Source: Liolophura sinensis
Taxonomy: Eukaryota; Mollusca; Polyplacophora; Chitonida; Chitonidae
Length of the DNA: 60,000 nucleotides
NCBI RefSeq assembly: GCF_032854445.1
Contig: NC_088300.1
Span: 51,870,984 to 51,930,983, forward strand
Direction of reading: 5' to 3'
The position numbers and the translations under genes are program-made. Positions 13,528 through 24,265 of this stretch are shown in pieces; the first letter of the stretch is position 1; every line of letters starts with the position of its first letter. The notes below the pieces were generated by a model. It did not search any database. It was not told where the DNA came from and was given only the letters and a program-made list of their open reading frames with translations.

Positions 13528-13601
13528 TTGAATTGAGCAGTTTAGCTTCTTCAACGGATAACTTTGAACCCATTTGTAAGTTGGCCAATATATCAGTATT
13601 A
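13528..13601 (-). CDS. Exon of an unrecognised minus-strand gene (second in chain)
   Basis: This 74-nt exon lies between acceptor gcatgattacag and donor TCAA|GTAAGTG. It reads NTDILANLQMGSKLSVEEAK then LLNS, an amphipathic, helix-like segment. The leading T completes a Cys codon (TG+T) with the exon ending at 13738, and the trailing A passes to the exon at 8932. Agreement of phase across three junctions is the main evidence that this is one transcript. A TA microsatellite lies in the intron directly downstream. No family is recognised. Confidence 0.6.
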
Positions 13602-13737
13602 CTGTAATCATGCAGTAATACAAAAGAGGGATGTGCCTTGCATATGCTGGTACATGTATCTACATGTAGATGAGGCCAGATAATTACTTTTGTCCCACTT
13701 CCTGTTGCTGTGGTGTATGGTATCATAAATCAAATAC

Positions 13738-13823
13738 CAAAATTTAAGCAAAGCTTGCTGTGATGACCCCTTGAGGTAAAGCAAACTGAGGTTTGGTTCT
13801 TCTGGTGAATCTTCTATATGAAC
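13738..13823 (-). CDS. Exon of an unrecognised minus-strand gene (first seen in chain)
   Basis: After acceptor ttctgttgccaaaatcag the frame is open for 28 codons plus two bases: VHIEDSPEEPNLSLLYLKGS then SQQALLKF. The donor is G|GTATTT, which is not ideal. The joined product of the four exons (13823 to 7185 on the minus strand) is about 113 residues of uninterrupted sequence without an obvious domain: an acidic start, a helical LSLLYLKG...ALLKF region, the MGSKLSVEEAKLL helix, a cysteine-containing basic part and a polar tail. The 5' part must lie at higher coordinates. A possible further upstream exon, 15187-15128, is not phase-linked. Confidence 0.55.
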
Positions 13824-15127
13824 CTGATTTTGGCAACAGAAGATTAGGAGGAATTCACATCCCCACAGCACCGTTCAAAGAATATGTATGCTAAAGTATA
13901 CTGAACCAGCTGTTTTCATCCATGCACAGAGCACTCAATATAACTACATAGAAAGGGGGACCATTTTTCTAAGTCTGTATCACATAGAACAAGCCCTACC
14001 TAACTCAGTAAGCATTCAGCCTATCTACGTCTGCTAACTCCTTGATTCTGATCCCAAGACAAAGTCTACACGACCCTAATATAAGTTTCTAAACAGTAGC
14101 TATGGGCTCTGGGATTGATGTTGGTGGAGGGTAGGGGTGGGGGGAGAAGAGCACACTACAGCAGGTGGACAGATAAGACAGGTTTTAATAGAGTTTGGTG
14201 CCAGCAGGAATTTACTTTCACCACAAGCACATGTCTTCAAGACTTATACATGTACTTGACAGACAGGGATGAGTCTAGGCAAAGACAATAAATCCGCTGT
14301 TCGGCCAGCTGTGCTGGAGGGCCTTACTGAGACAATCTGAGAGGATGTGATACTCTGGTCAAGAACTTGACCAGGGGGCAGAGCCAAGACAACTGACCAG
14401 CCTCCAGATGCTGTCAGCATCTCCAGTAGGTGTGTATATGTATCTTAGACCTAAAGGTCAAATGTCATGGGAAAATGAAGATGAAGACCCTTGCTGGCAC
14501 ACTGTGAGCACAAGTTTTTGCCTAGTTTCAAATGACCCTACAAACTGCCACATGGCTTAGAAACCCTCACTAGTCATTGTTTGGTCTAAAAATCATTCTG
14601 CTTTTAGCCGGTTATTTCTTTTAAAAGAGAAAATTCTTCATCATACAGATAATGCATCCATTTTGCATAGGGTAAAATGGTCAATACAATCATGTTTTGT
14701 GGACACTAAAGATGAGTTAACAGACTTTTACAAAAAAAAAAAAAATGAACATACTTATTCTTGTGGCAATTATTTATATGCAAGTACATGTCATGTGGAC
14801 TATACATGCTTTAGTTGCACAGCCTTCAGAGTAGAACTGTTCAGCTGTCAACCAATGGAAATTAATGTTCCTTGTTTTGGCATACTCCCATAACAAGTAC
14901 ATAACGCTGTCAGTAGTTCATTCAATTATGGTACATCCATGTGTCTATCTACTATACAATCTTTATGATCTATTTGATCATAAGTTGATTTATGGACAAT
15001 ACCAAATTACATGTAAACCACAAAATCATTAAATAGAGATATCCTTCGATAAATGTAATGGAGAATACCTAAAACTTCTTCCCACCTGCAACAAACCAGT
15101 TCAAAGCTATGAACTTTCCTTTATTAC

Positions 15128-15187
15128 CTTACAATACTGACTATTGGTGCATGTGTGCTCATAAAACACCTTGGTAGTGCACAAGCA
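15128..15187 (-). CDS. Possible 60-nt exon (uncertain)
   Basis: A 60-nt stretch lies between a good acceptor (ctttcttttgtgacgatacag) and donor AAG|GTAATA. It is open as CLCTTKVFYEHTCTNSQYCK, with five cysteines. A second frame is also open, so the reading is not fixed. It cannot be joined directly to the 13823 exon without an intermediate exon in at least one of the frames. It is offered only as a candidate exon of the minus-strand gene below it. Confidence 0.25.
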
Positions 15188-15737
15188 CTGTATCGTCACA
15201 AAAGAAAGCGATATGTTCTATTGCAATTTTGACCTTTTTGCACAGCCCGTTTGTTGACCGAGTCACCCAAGTACCAATATATATGTACATGTAAAATAGT
15301 TTAATGTAGTTTAAATTGTAAGTTTAAACTGTAATGTAGTTTAATTTGGTACTGTAGTTTAGTAATTTCAATGAAAGCATCTGCATATTACTGTATAGTA
15401 CATATTACATTACATATGAACTTTAGTAGTAAGAAACATAAGTTGAAGATTTATCATGGCAGTCATACTAAGCATACAAAGAGTGTGAAGTATGCCTTTA
15501 ATAGTGCATTTCATATCTCTACAACATACATGGTCAAAAGAGTTAAGCTAAGTGAGCTTCATGAAACCTGGCCCATGCTGCTTTCTCTGAGGTTCTTGAT
15601 CTGGCCATAATATCAATACCTTAGTATTTAATGGCAGCTAGAGTTGTGGCAGTTAGCCTTTGGTGAGAACAGCACATCAGTTACATCGGAGCAAAAATGG
15701 TAGGGTACTGGGATAAGGTAGTAGACTTTGTCCATCT

Positions 15738-16635
15738 TTGTCCATGCTAATGTTAGTGCCTTACCCATCATGAACTTTGTGCTTTGCCCATGATATTAGT
15801 GCCTTAACCATGATGTTTTGTTTGTTTGTTTGATTGTTTGGTGTTTTACGCCATACTCAAGAATATTTCACTTATACAATGGCGGTCAGCATTATGGTGG
15901 GTGGAAACCGGGGAAAACCCAAGACCATCCGCAAGTTGCTGTCAGACCGTCCCACTTACGGCCCGAGAGGAAGCCAGCATGAGCTGGACTTGATCTCACA
16001 GCGACCGCATTGGTGAGACACTCCTGGGTCGTTACGCTGCGCTAGTGCGCTAACCAACTGAGCCACAGAGGCCCCTAACCATGATGTCAGTACGTCCTTT
16101 GTCCATGATGTTAATGAGCACTTGCTTCGTGATGTTAGTGACTTTACCACGATGTTAGTGCCTTGCCCAAGATGTTAGTGCCTTGCCCAAGATGTTAGTG
16201 CCTTGTCAATGACAGTAGTACCTTGTACAGAATGTTAGTGCCTTGCCCAAATTGTTAGTACACTGCCCAAGATGTTAAACCCTTGTGCATGTACATGCCT
16301 TGCCCAAGCTGTTAGCAGCTTGCTCAAGATATTAGTGTCTTGCCCAAGATGTTAGCACCTTGTGCATGATGGTAGTGCCTTGCCATTGATGTACAATGTT
16401 AGTGCCCTGTCCATCATGATAGTGCCTTATACATGATGTTAGAGCCATGCCCAAGTTGTTAGCACCTTGTCACTGACATTAGTGCCTTGCCCAAGATGTT
16501 GGCACAGTACCTTGTCCAAGATGTTGACACAGTATCTTGCCCAAGATGTTGACACAGTATTTGCCCATGATTTTGGCATAGTACCTTGCTTAAGATGCTG
16601 GCACAGTACCTTGCCCAAGATGTTAATGTCGCAAC
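15738..16635 (+). repeat. ~20-bp minisatellite split by a SINE
   Basis: Imperfect copies of ccttgcccaagatgttagtg occur at 15738-15816 and again, about 27 times, at 16076-16635. The SINE at 15817-16075 sits between the two blocks, so the array existed before the insertion. Unit variants (gatgttgacacagtat) dominate the right end, as expected for local homogenisation. Confidence 0.9.
15817..16075 (-). mobile_element. Full-length tRNA-derived SINE (family 1) with target-site duplication
   Basis: Read on the minus strand, it begins ggggcctctgtggctcagtt, with a tRNA-like A box (TGGCTCAGTTGG), then a B-box-like gagatcaagtcc. A body follows (tttccacccaccataatgc) and a conserved tail tgaaatattcttgagtatgg, ending in AAAC repeats. 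The 12-bp duplication TAACCATGATGT flanks it at 15805-15816 and 16076-16087. Transcription would be by RNA polymerase III, with mobility dependent on a LINE. Confidence 0.9.
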
Positions 16636-17160
16636 TGGCAATAATTGGCACTGGTATAATAAATTCTGCACTGATATTTGTGATTGGTCTCACCACTGGT
16701 GTGAACAGCAGCCGCTAAAAACAATCCTTAAACCCTGTTCTGTACACATGACTTTATGGTTAGGGAATGAAATGTATATTCTTTGTTCATATGATGAACA
16801 TACATTCTTAAAATTTCAAAATTAATGGTCACCCAGATGTATTTGGACTTGTCAGCTAGTGACATCTCAGGTGGACAATCAGTCTATGACAGATGTGAAT
16901 TACTGAATTAATTATAATCAGCACACAACTACTGTAAAAAGTTTAGAATATACTTAGGAGTCTGTAAGTACCCAAGCTAATATGAAATAAAATCCCACAA
17001 TATCAGATATACCAAAATCATATGTGTAATGCCTAAACTACCTAGCTTGTTGTAAGGATTTTCTGTTTGAAAGTCTCCCAAGCTCTTAATTACAAAGTGC
17101 ATGGTGTGGTATTTCCAGATGTGAGAGTTTCATGCTAACTTTCCTATCTTTTTTCCCCAG

Positions 17161-17290
17161 ATATGGTGACTCAAACACACATGACGATGATCTGCTGAAA
17201 CCTTCATTGTACTACATACTGAATAGCAAACAAAACCACAGCTTACAGTGGCCACACCCCAATGACTTCATGCTACACAGACACAGGTGA
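17161..17290 (+). CDS. Possible terminal exon of a plus-strand gene
   Basis: The acceptor is excellent (cctatcttttttccccag). The frame then stays open for 41 codons (YGDSNTHDDDLLKPSLYYIL, then NSKQNHSLQWPHPNDFMLHR) and closes with TGA at 17288-17290. An AATAAA lies about 210 bases downstream, near 17501, so this could be a last coding exon with a short 3' UTR. I do not recognise the sequence and cannot link it by phase to the 4386 exon. A competing minus-strand exon reading lies at 17453-17561; both cannot easily be right. Confidence 0.35.
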
Positions 17291-17452
17291 CACAGAAGAT
17301 GTTAATATTTTAAATCTCAACATCTTGCAAACCATTGTGTTTTTTGCCACAGAACTTTTTGTCAATTTACACGTAAAATATATTTATTTCTTGTTGACAA
17401 TTTGCAGGTGATAGCTGCAAGGATACTGCCACACCATAAATGAGCTCTTTAC

Positions 17453-17561
17453 CTGACCGTCATCATTTGCAGCCTGATGCCTAAAGTGATCACAAGCCAA
17501 TAAACCACCAGTGTTAAGCCTGTCGAGACTATCTGCATGTACCGGAACCTTACCATGTCAC
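17453..17561 (-). CDS. Possible membrane-segment exon (uncertain)
   Basis: On the minus strand, acceptor actatggttgcag and donor CAG|GTAAAG enclose 109 nt that is open in one frame as GDMVRFRYMQIVSTG followed by LTLVVYWLVITLGIRL and QMMTVR. The middle is a plausible transmembrane helix flanked by basic residues. The pattern faintly recalls the last helix of the first membrane domain of ABCC-type transporters, but no other ABCC sequence is seen here, so this is not a family call. It overlaps the presumed 3' UTR of the opposite-strand exon at 17161. Confidence 0.25.
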
Positions 17562-18576
17562 CTGCAACCATAGTATGTATATAATGTACAAATGTTCCTA
17601 TATTCTACTTGTCATTTGTATTATGTTAACCCTATTGATATACTTTCAATAACTGAGAATTGTGTAAAAAAAAAGAAAAAAGTTAAATACTTAAAAATGG
17701 ACTAAATGGGGTTTAATGCCAAGTGGATTTTCTTTTTTGAAACTTTAAAATTTAAAAATTAAAACTGGTTTAGCTCTGAGTTATTGTTTTGTAAATATCA
17801 GGTAAAAAAAAACTGTATTCTGTGTTACTTACATGACAAATTAATAGTCCTTATATCACACAGCTCTGACTATCTATAGATCAAGATTGTAGATTAGCTA
17901 CATCATGTAGGTAGAATAGTCTACCTCTGTGGTTACATTCACCCCATGTTTCTTTAAAGGTACTCTAGAGAATGGTTGAGTCAAAGAACTGCCAAAGGGC
18001 TGTCTTTGGGTAAATCAGCTCACGCCAAGTGTAGAAGCAATTCTGATAATTAGCAGATTCTCTGTTTTGGGGGCTTGAACCAGAGTTCTTTCAAATTATA
18101 AAGCCTCTGCCATTAACAGGTCGAATTTTTCAAGGACTTTCTTATAGATAGCCAGTACACGAGAGGTTTAGGCAGATGTGTAATTTTATGGGATGTCCAA
18201 ACAACCTGTCTGGAAGCTGTTTTCTTTGAGAAAGGTGTCTAGATTTCTTTTTTTATCCCTCCTGTGTTCATGATCCTGACAACGGTGTCTATATACCACA
18301 AATATTTCACCTATCCGCAGATGACAAGGGGACCAGGCTAACCCTATTCATTAAAGTACAACATTCATCCTAGAACTTATTATTTGTAATTAATTTGTAT
18401 ATATTATTTATCAATTAACACCTTAATTAAAACCTGTCCGATGATGTGAGACCAGTTTTGATCATACCAGCCCATTTTTGGAAAAACTACAAATTTAGCC
18501 TGACTTGACAGTTGACAATTTACTGATTTATAAAAGAGGAAAAAGATGGTGTTTGACTGAATTACTTGACAACAGA

Positions 18577-18740
18577 ATTTATTTATTTACTTGATTGATG
18601 TTTAGGCCATAATCAAGAATATGTGACTTAGAAGATGGTGGTTAGCATTATAATGGGAATAAACCATGCACAGCCCAAGAGAAACCCACAACCATCCGCA
18701 GGTTGCTGACAGACCTTCCCACGTACTGGCAGAAAGGAAG
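18577..18740 (-). mobile_element. Diverged, truncated SINE (family 1)
   Basis: It retains tcaagaatatgtgactta, the accatccgcaggttgctgac block and an AAAT tail, with many substitutions. No clear target duplication is seen. Confidence 0.75.
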
Positions 18741-19344
18741 CGTTGGAACAACAAAATCCTAATGTGGAAATAATTTGCAACTGGAGTATCAAAGCCTCCT
18801 CAAAACACAGAGATTCCAGGTTTAGAAGACATCGTGGTAGTGAATTAACAATTTTATACTTTAGACTTTCCCACTACATGCAACGTTGAACTTCAACAGG
18901 TCGAAAGTCAGAGACGCACACTTTCAACATACGTGCATAACGACTCGTGACAGAAAACTCTACCTTGGACAACACATTTTGACGTGTCATTACTTCTTAA
19001 TTATAGAATAAAACATCAAGCACATACAGTATGATGTTGATGCTAAAATATATGTTACATGTAGCAATGTTTCGAAATGTTCTCAAATGACCAGAACATA
19101 CACATACTGTGGAGAACCTGCTTCGGGTTAGTACAACCCTAACAACGCAGAGCAGCTGGAGACCTCTCCTCATTAAATCTGACCCTTGTATGCATTCTAC
19201 CCTGCTACAGCACGGATGCCATCACTAACATATCAAATGAGAGCCCGATACCGATCAATGTTGCTGACAAAACACTTTCTAACAACTCATGTGGTTGGGT
19301 CAATACCTGCTATCAATGAATTTGCATCTACACACCCAAAATAA

Positions 19345-19557
19345 CCATAAAGTTTGTCTATGACTAACTTGCCCATTTTTCCTGATTTTGAGAATTCTAT
19401 TGATTTTAGAAACGTGTTTTGATGTTTGCTTGGAACATCGGATGGTATTCTACTGGAAAATTGCAAGTTTCAGCACCAAAAATGATATTTTGTGACATTT
19501 ATTTGCCTCTAAAAATGCACTTTTGTGGGCAAAATTTTAAATCATTTAGGGCATATG
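19345..19557 (+). repeat. Direct repeat, copy 1
   Basis: This stretch of about 210 bp is visibly related to 20040-20252 in the same orientation. Shared blocks include ttctactggaaaa, cagcaccaaaaat, atattttgtgacatttatt and cctctaaaaatg. The copies differ by scattered substitutions and small indels (roughly three quarters identical by eye). They flank the 113-codon ORF. Confidence 0.75.
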
Positions 19558-19564
19558 AAACTAA

Positions 19565-19906
19565 TTACTGCTGACAATCTATCATGTTTAGTTTAGAGTA
19601 AGGTACATGTGTCACTGTACATGCAGTTTTTCTTCCAACATTATCTTGCACAAAAATCAGTTGCAAGCCATTTATGTTCAGCATTTCGAGACCTGAGAGG
19701 CCTTTTACAGCAGTTCTGTCATTTTTGATGCTTGAAATCCATTGCACAAGATCATGGCATGTTATCATGGCTTCGTCACAAAACACAAATTCGCCACTCC
19801 TTGAGGCACCGATTGACACACTGTCAGGCTTAACCCTACATAGTGATGTCTTGAGTTCTATGGACATGAAGCATTTTTCAACCTTGATTTTATCTTGGAA
19901 TGACAT
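19565..19906 (-). CDS. 113-codon ORF or terminal exon, unrecognised
   Basis: An intact ATG-to-TAA frame with convincing protein character: SFQDKIKVEKCFMSIELKTS, then LCRVKPDSVSIGASRSGEF, CDEAMITCHDLVQWISSIKN, KGLSGLEMLNINGLQLIFV and KTACTVTHVPYSKLNMIDC. Strand-like and helix-like stretches alternate (a basic VKPDSVSIG, a later HDLVQWISSIK helix), which could suit a small PH- or PTB-like fold, but that is a guess. A splice acceptor may fall just inside (cattccaag at about 19892), so this may be a last exon rather than a single-exon gene. It is flanked by two diverged direct repeats (19345-19557 and 20040-20252). A captured fragment or a retrocopy is also possible. Confidence 0.4.
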   Translation of the reverse strand: MSFQDKIKVEKCFMSIELKTSLCRVKPDSVSIGASRSGEFVFCDEAMITCHDLVQWISSIKNDRTAVKGLSGLEMLNINGLQLIFVQDNVGRKTACTVTHVPYSKLNMIDCQQ

Positions 19907-20039
19907 TTACATTTTGAATAAAAGGAAAATGGTTGTGGTGAATAGGTAAAAACATGTCACCTGGCACATAAATCTCTCTTGAGATGGAACAGCCGTCTGT
20001 AACTGGAACCCAGATGAATTGTACAAGGATACCCTAAAT

Positions 20040-20252
20040 GACCATTAACGTCGTTCATGACTAACTTGCACAATTGTCCTAATTCTGAGAGTTATATTGA
20101 GTTTAGAAAGGCGTTTTGAGCTTTGCTTGGTACATGGGCTGATATTCTACTGGAAAAAAGTTCCAGCACCAAAAATAATATTTTGTGACATTTATTTTCC
20201 TCTAAAAATGGACGATTGCAAGCGAAATTTTAGGTCATTTAGAGTATTTGCA
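20040..20252 (+). repeat. Direct repeat, copy 2
   Basis: Second copy of the repeat at 19345-19557, with the same order of shared blocks. The pair lies about 700 bp apart, which suggests either a tandem duplication unit or an element bounded by direct repeats. Confidence 0.75.
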
Positions 20253-23200
20253 GGTCCCCAAATTACCATAAGAAAGTCCAAATTATGGGGAATATTTCCT
20301 GAAACCATTAAATTTTTTAAAAAATGGCTATTCATTCTTGTGTACTGACGGTACAAAGACATATAATCAGTGTTAAAACTGTGCTTTGGCATACATGTAA
20401 GAGGCTTTAAGTTGAGGTTACTTTAAAGTCAATATCTGGAAATATTTGACCCCGAAATTAGCCTCCAGAATGGGTTATTTAATATAATAACAAAATATAA
20501 TGTATTTGGCCATGGAAATAAGGCAATTAAAGCAGCCATACAGTTCTCGATAAAGTGGTAATCATAAAAACACATTCACATTTATGTGATTTATGCCTTA
20601 TGAATACATGAGTGATGTTGGCAATGAGAAACACCAGTGAACAGTGAAATTTAAAAAGGCTCTTCGATTGCATTAATGTTTCAACATCTACAGTGATGCA
20701 TACTGTACTCAAATACAAGTGTCCAGCAGAGACCTTTGAAGTCTGTTGAGATTACATGTTTGTGTCACCAACATTGTATTTGTTTAAAAAGTCAGGTCAT
20801 CATGAAAATATGTTTGTTCTGTTTATTAGCCAGGACAGAAGACATAAAAATTCTCTGTTGATGCAGCCTATTTTCTCTGATAGGGTCAGGTTACACCCAC
20901 TAAATTGATCATCATAGTATATCCCACTTCAGACCTCTTCTGCTTGTCAATATGACAATAAAACCATCTCCTGAAACATGTCCAGAAATGTCCTTTCACA
21001 CCATATCTGTCACTTACCCAAACATGGTGGTATGAACTCTCAGTCCAGAAAAATTACCCACACAGCTAGCTCATTGGAATGCATTTAAGTAACAAAGAGT
21101 TTCATACTTTATCTATTCAAATATCCTGTTTTCTGACTTTTAACTGCATAATCGTTTTTTGTGAAACTTTCCTGAATTTAATATTGTGTATTATATTCAC
21201 AAAAGTAGTCATCCTAAGTCATATACCACTGTAATTTTCTTGATATACGTAACTCCGCCACTCAAACCCCTATACAGGTATTTCAGCTTAGGTTTTGCAC
21301 CCTACGTAAATATGCAGAATTTCTGAAGCATATAAATAGGTCTTAAAAAGACACTTTTTGATGCCAGCACTAAAGATTTCTAAAGAAATTAATCCAACCT
21401 CACAAAGTGGCACTATAGGGTAATCAACCAATTGGTATCAAGGTAAAATGTGTCACTTGAAAAATGCTAAACTTTAGATGAAATACAGTATAAGTATTTT
21501 AACTATCTATTTAATTATTTGATTCATATTCAACGTCATATTCAAGAATATTTTACTTATAGTTATAATGTCAGTAGGTTTCAGTTGTGCCATGGTTGTT
21601 AAATCTCCACTGCAGGCTATGGTAAGTACCAATCCAGTAACTATTGACCCTTTCAACATGTAACGGTGATGATGTTAATGATCGGCAGTTGGAAGTACTG
21701 AACTTAAAGTACATGCAGATGCCATGATTACAGGTTAGACATAAAAGCTACACTCAGGAAAATCAAACTGCCTTGAAAGATTAACGCGACAGCTGGGAAA
21801 ATTGTCAGCCCTTCAAGTCCTGCTACATTGTACATATATGTAGCAGTGTTAATGCTTACGTCGCTGTGAACTTGTTCAGTCCTGAGACTTTACTGCAGTT
21901 AAATACACACACACACACAATGAATTCAACTAATTAAAACTGATCCCACACGTGTGTTCCACTTGACTGATGACAGTCGTTCGCACTTTTGCAACAACTG
22001 CCGAACCTAACTTCTAGAAAAGAAAGAACACCCACTTGAAAATTACCCGGCTAGGAATAAAAGGCCAGAGCGTTCTTCTAAAAATCTTCAAAATCATTTC
22101 CGATATCATTTCCTCAATCCACAAACCTGACAAACCCGTCAAAAGTTAAATATTCTGGAGAACAACGTTAAACACCAATAAATCAACCAATCGGACATTA
22201 AATTTTTTTTGTTTAATCAAACGCCTTATTAAAATTATGTGACAAAACATAATCATGTTAATAAAAAATAGTAGGCCTATTAATTTTTAAAAAATCCCTT
22301 TCGCGTAAAAAAAAGACAAAAATATCATGTTCTGATTTTATATTATATTTTACTTCATGTTTACATTTAAAGATGATAACAAAAGTACTAAATAACTCAT
22401 ATGCCTTCTTAGTTCCATCTGCATGATTTAATAGACTGCAGCTGGGATTAAGATGGATATCTATCTTAATCCCATGCTGTTGTGACTTAGTGGGATTACT
22501 TGATAAAACCTACATTGTCTCTGCTGAATGTTTATATAGCCTCATGATAATGTTTGTCTATATACCTGTATGTAAACCACGTCAAAGCCTAGGGCAACAT
22601 TGTAATATATGACATCATAAGTTATATACACATTAACAAAAACTACAGCTTTTACCATCTCACCAGAGTACATCAGAGGATGGGGTCGTAAATGCATGTG
22701 TATTCCAGAATTAAGGTTTTGCTTTAAACTGTCCGTAATAAAATGCTAATTTACGCGTTCTTGCATACAACATGATAAAGGCCTTTGATTATATAGGCTA
22801 ACCATTTCAAAGATTTACTGGTATAGGTCTATGTATTTTAAACATTGTAAATGTAGTATTGTAGTCTTGGTGATTTTGTAAGTTTTAACATTAAGGAGAA
22901 AAATTTGTTGACAAAGAATTAAAAAAAAATATGGGACAATAAAATTTAGAAAATGTTTAAAATTTGCGAGAAAAAAACGCAAACACACAAAATTTTATGC
23001 TGTTTGACTTTTGCTTGATTTCCACCAATGCACGAGTGAAATAGATTTTGTCAGTATTTTGAAATCATAAGCCTTTTAGCTTTGATATCATCAGTGATTT
23101 AGTTCCAAGTCACATTTTAACTTGTTGTTTGACTGTTTGATCTAATTTCAAATTTCACGCCCTCTTTGATACGCTCTTGTGTAATCAATACAGACAGTTG

Positions 23201-23270
23201 TTGCAAGAGGAAAAAAAGAGCTCTGAGTGACTGGAGTTTTACCTAGGGTATTTTTAATCTAGGTAATCCA
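20253..23270. other. No gene seen
   Basis: A strong minus-strand donor with a good start context lies at about 21008-21032 (accaccATGTTTGG|GTAAGTG), possibly a tiny first coding exon. Otherwise there are only a SINE fragment (21.5 kb) and a short repeat tail near 22155 (gaacaacgttaaacaccaat). Confidence 0.4.
21508..21575 (-). mobile_element. SINE fragment (family 1 tail)
   Basis: Only the tail portion is recognisable (tattcaagaatattttactt next to a TTTAATTATTTGATT stretch). Confidence 0.6.
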
Positions 23271-23274
23271 CGAT

Positions 23275-23306
23275 GGGGATTTCCCGCATGCCTGCACAGG
23301 CGGGAT
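23275..23306 (+). promoter_or_regulatory. Candidate promoter: E2F-like and kappaB-like sites
   Basis: GGGGATTTCCC (23275-23285) matches the kappaB consensus. It overlaps TTTCCCGC (23280-23287), an E2F-type site, and a second, oppositely oriented E2F-like GGCGGGAT follows at 23299-23306. A CpG-containing leader (gccgccgaaattttc) follows, and the start codon of the next exon is about 90 bases further on. E2F-type sites are typical of genes needed for DNA replication and repair, which would suit the gene proposed here. Activity is inferred from sequence only. Confidence 0.45.
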
Positions 23307-23395
23307 AATAAAGCTATAGAGGTCGTCTGAGCCGCCGAAATTTTCTCTGACGAAATGCGTTTTCAGACCTTCACTATGGAGTTTGATGGAAAAAT

Positions 23396-23671
23396 ATGAC
23401 AGGAAAACTTATCGAGGTCATATGGATCAGTTCTGACGAATCTGATGCAATTGTGATATCGGACAGTGATGATGATTTTGACCCAAAAATCCCAAATATA
23501 GGGGGTGTATGCAAAACAACAACAACAACACATTCTGGAAAACCGAGCAGCGTTGAAACATTCCAAAAAAGAACTGTGACGAATGAAAACCATCGGTATG
23601 ATTTGTTGCCAACTGAAATCGTATCACGTTCTCGAAACGACCTCCATATGGCCCAGAAGTGTTGCGAGAAG
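23396..23671 (+). CDS. First coding exon with SUMO-interacting motifs
   Basis: The ATG opens a frame of 92 codons ending at a perfect donor (GAG AAG|GTAAGT, phase 0). Near the N-terminus it reads VIWISSDESD then AIVISDSDDDFD: two short hydrophobic stretches, each followed by Ser and acidic residues. This is the textbook form of SUMO-interacting motifs. The rest is polar and likely disordered. Two short upstream ATGs (23373 and 23384) make overlapping uORFs of eight and fifteen codons, which could lower translation. Next in the same direction is the SLF2-like main exon, about 20 kb away. Intermediate exons are needed to restore phase, so membership of the same gene is an inference. The alternative is an independent gene whose later exons I missed. 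Confidence 0.65.
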
Positions 23672-24048
23672 GTAAGTTATAGGCATAACACCACGACATA
23701 GTGTACTTGGAAGTGGACCTGGAAAGTATAAAACTTGAGTTTGCGTATTAAACCAGTTTTACCGTGTGGGACGAAACTTGTACCAATGATAAAATTTTGG
23801 TTCGGTTCTTAGAAAATTATATGCGACCTGCATACTAGGTGTTAATTTTATGCAGATAATGAATGTTGTATGTGTAGCATTTTAAAAGAACACAAATACC
23901 AGTTTAAAATAAGTGTGCTTTTCATCTTCCCCTGAGGCAGAGGTTGTGGCAAACATGTAACTCTGATTTGAGTGGTGCAGCCAGGAGAGTTACAATATTA
24001 GACGGCGTCTAATGTCTTTGTCGCAGCAAAAGCACATTTTGCCTTGTC

Positions 24049-24265
24049 TCTTCAAATAAGAACAACGCCTGCATCCCTTACCGTCACTAATGTTTGTTAT
24101 TTGATGACATAGCAGTTCTAATGACTGTGCAGTGTAAAGTATCAGAGAAAAGGAATAATGCAAAAAGGTGAGTTTGTCAGTGGGATTTCTCTTAGCAGTT
24201 AGTGCTCAATCAAGTGAACAAATATCATTGACAGCTATGGATGCAGGCGTTGTTTTTATTTGAAG
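24049..24265 (+). repeat. Foldback (MITE-like) element
   Basis: The arms cttcaaataagaacaacgcc (24049 on) and the reverse complement of the sequence ending 24265 (cttcaaataaaaacaacgcc) match over about 50 bp with an internal loop of about 110 bp. No coding capacity is visible, and no clear target duplication. Confidence 0.7.

Noticed and set aside
16467-16718. Overlapping ORFs of 70 to 85 codons on both strands
   Set aside because: Generated by the 20-bp minisatellite; repeated CPRCWHS-type peptides.
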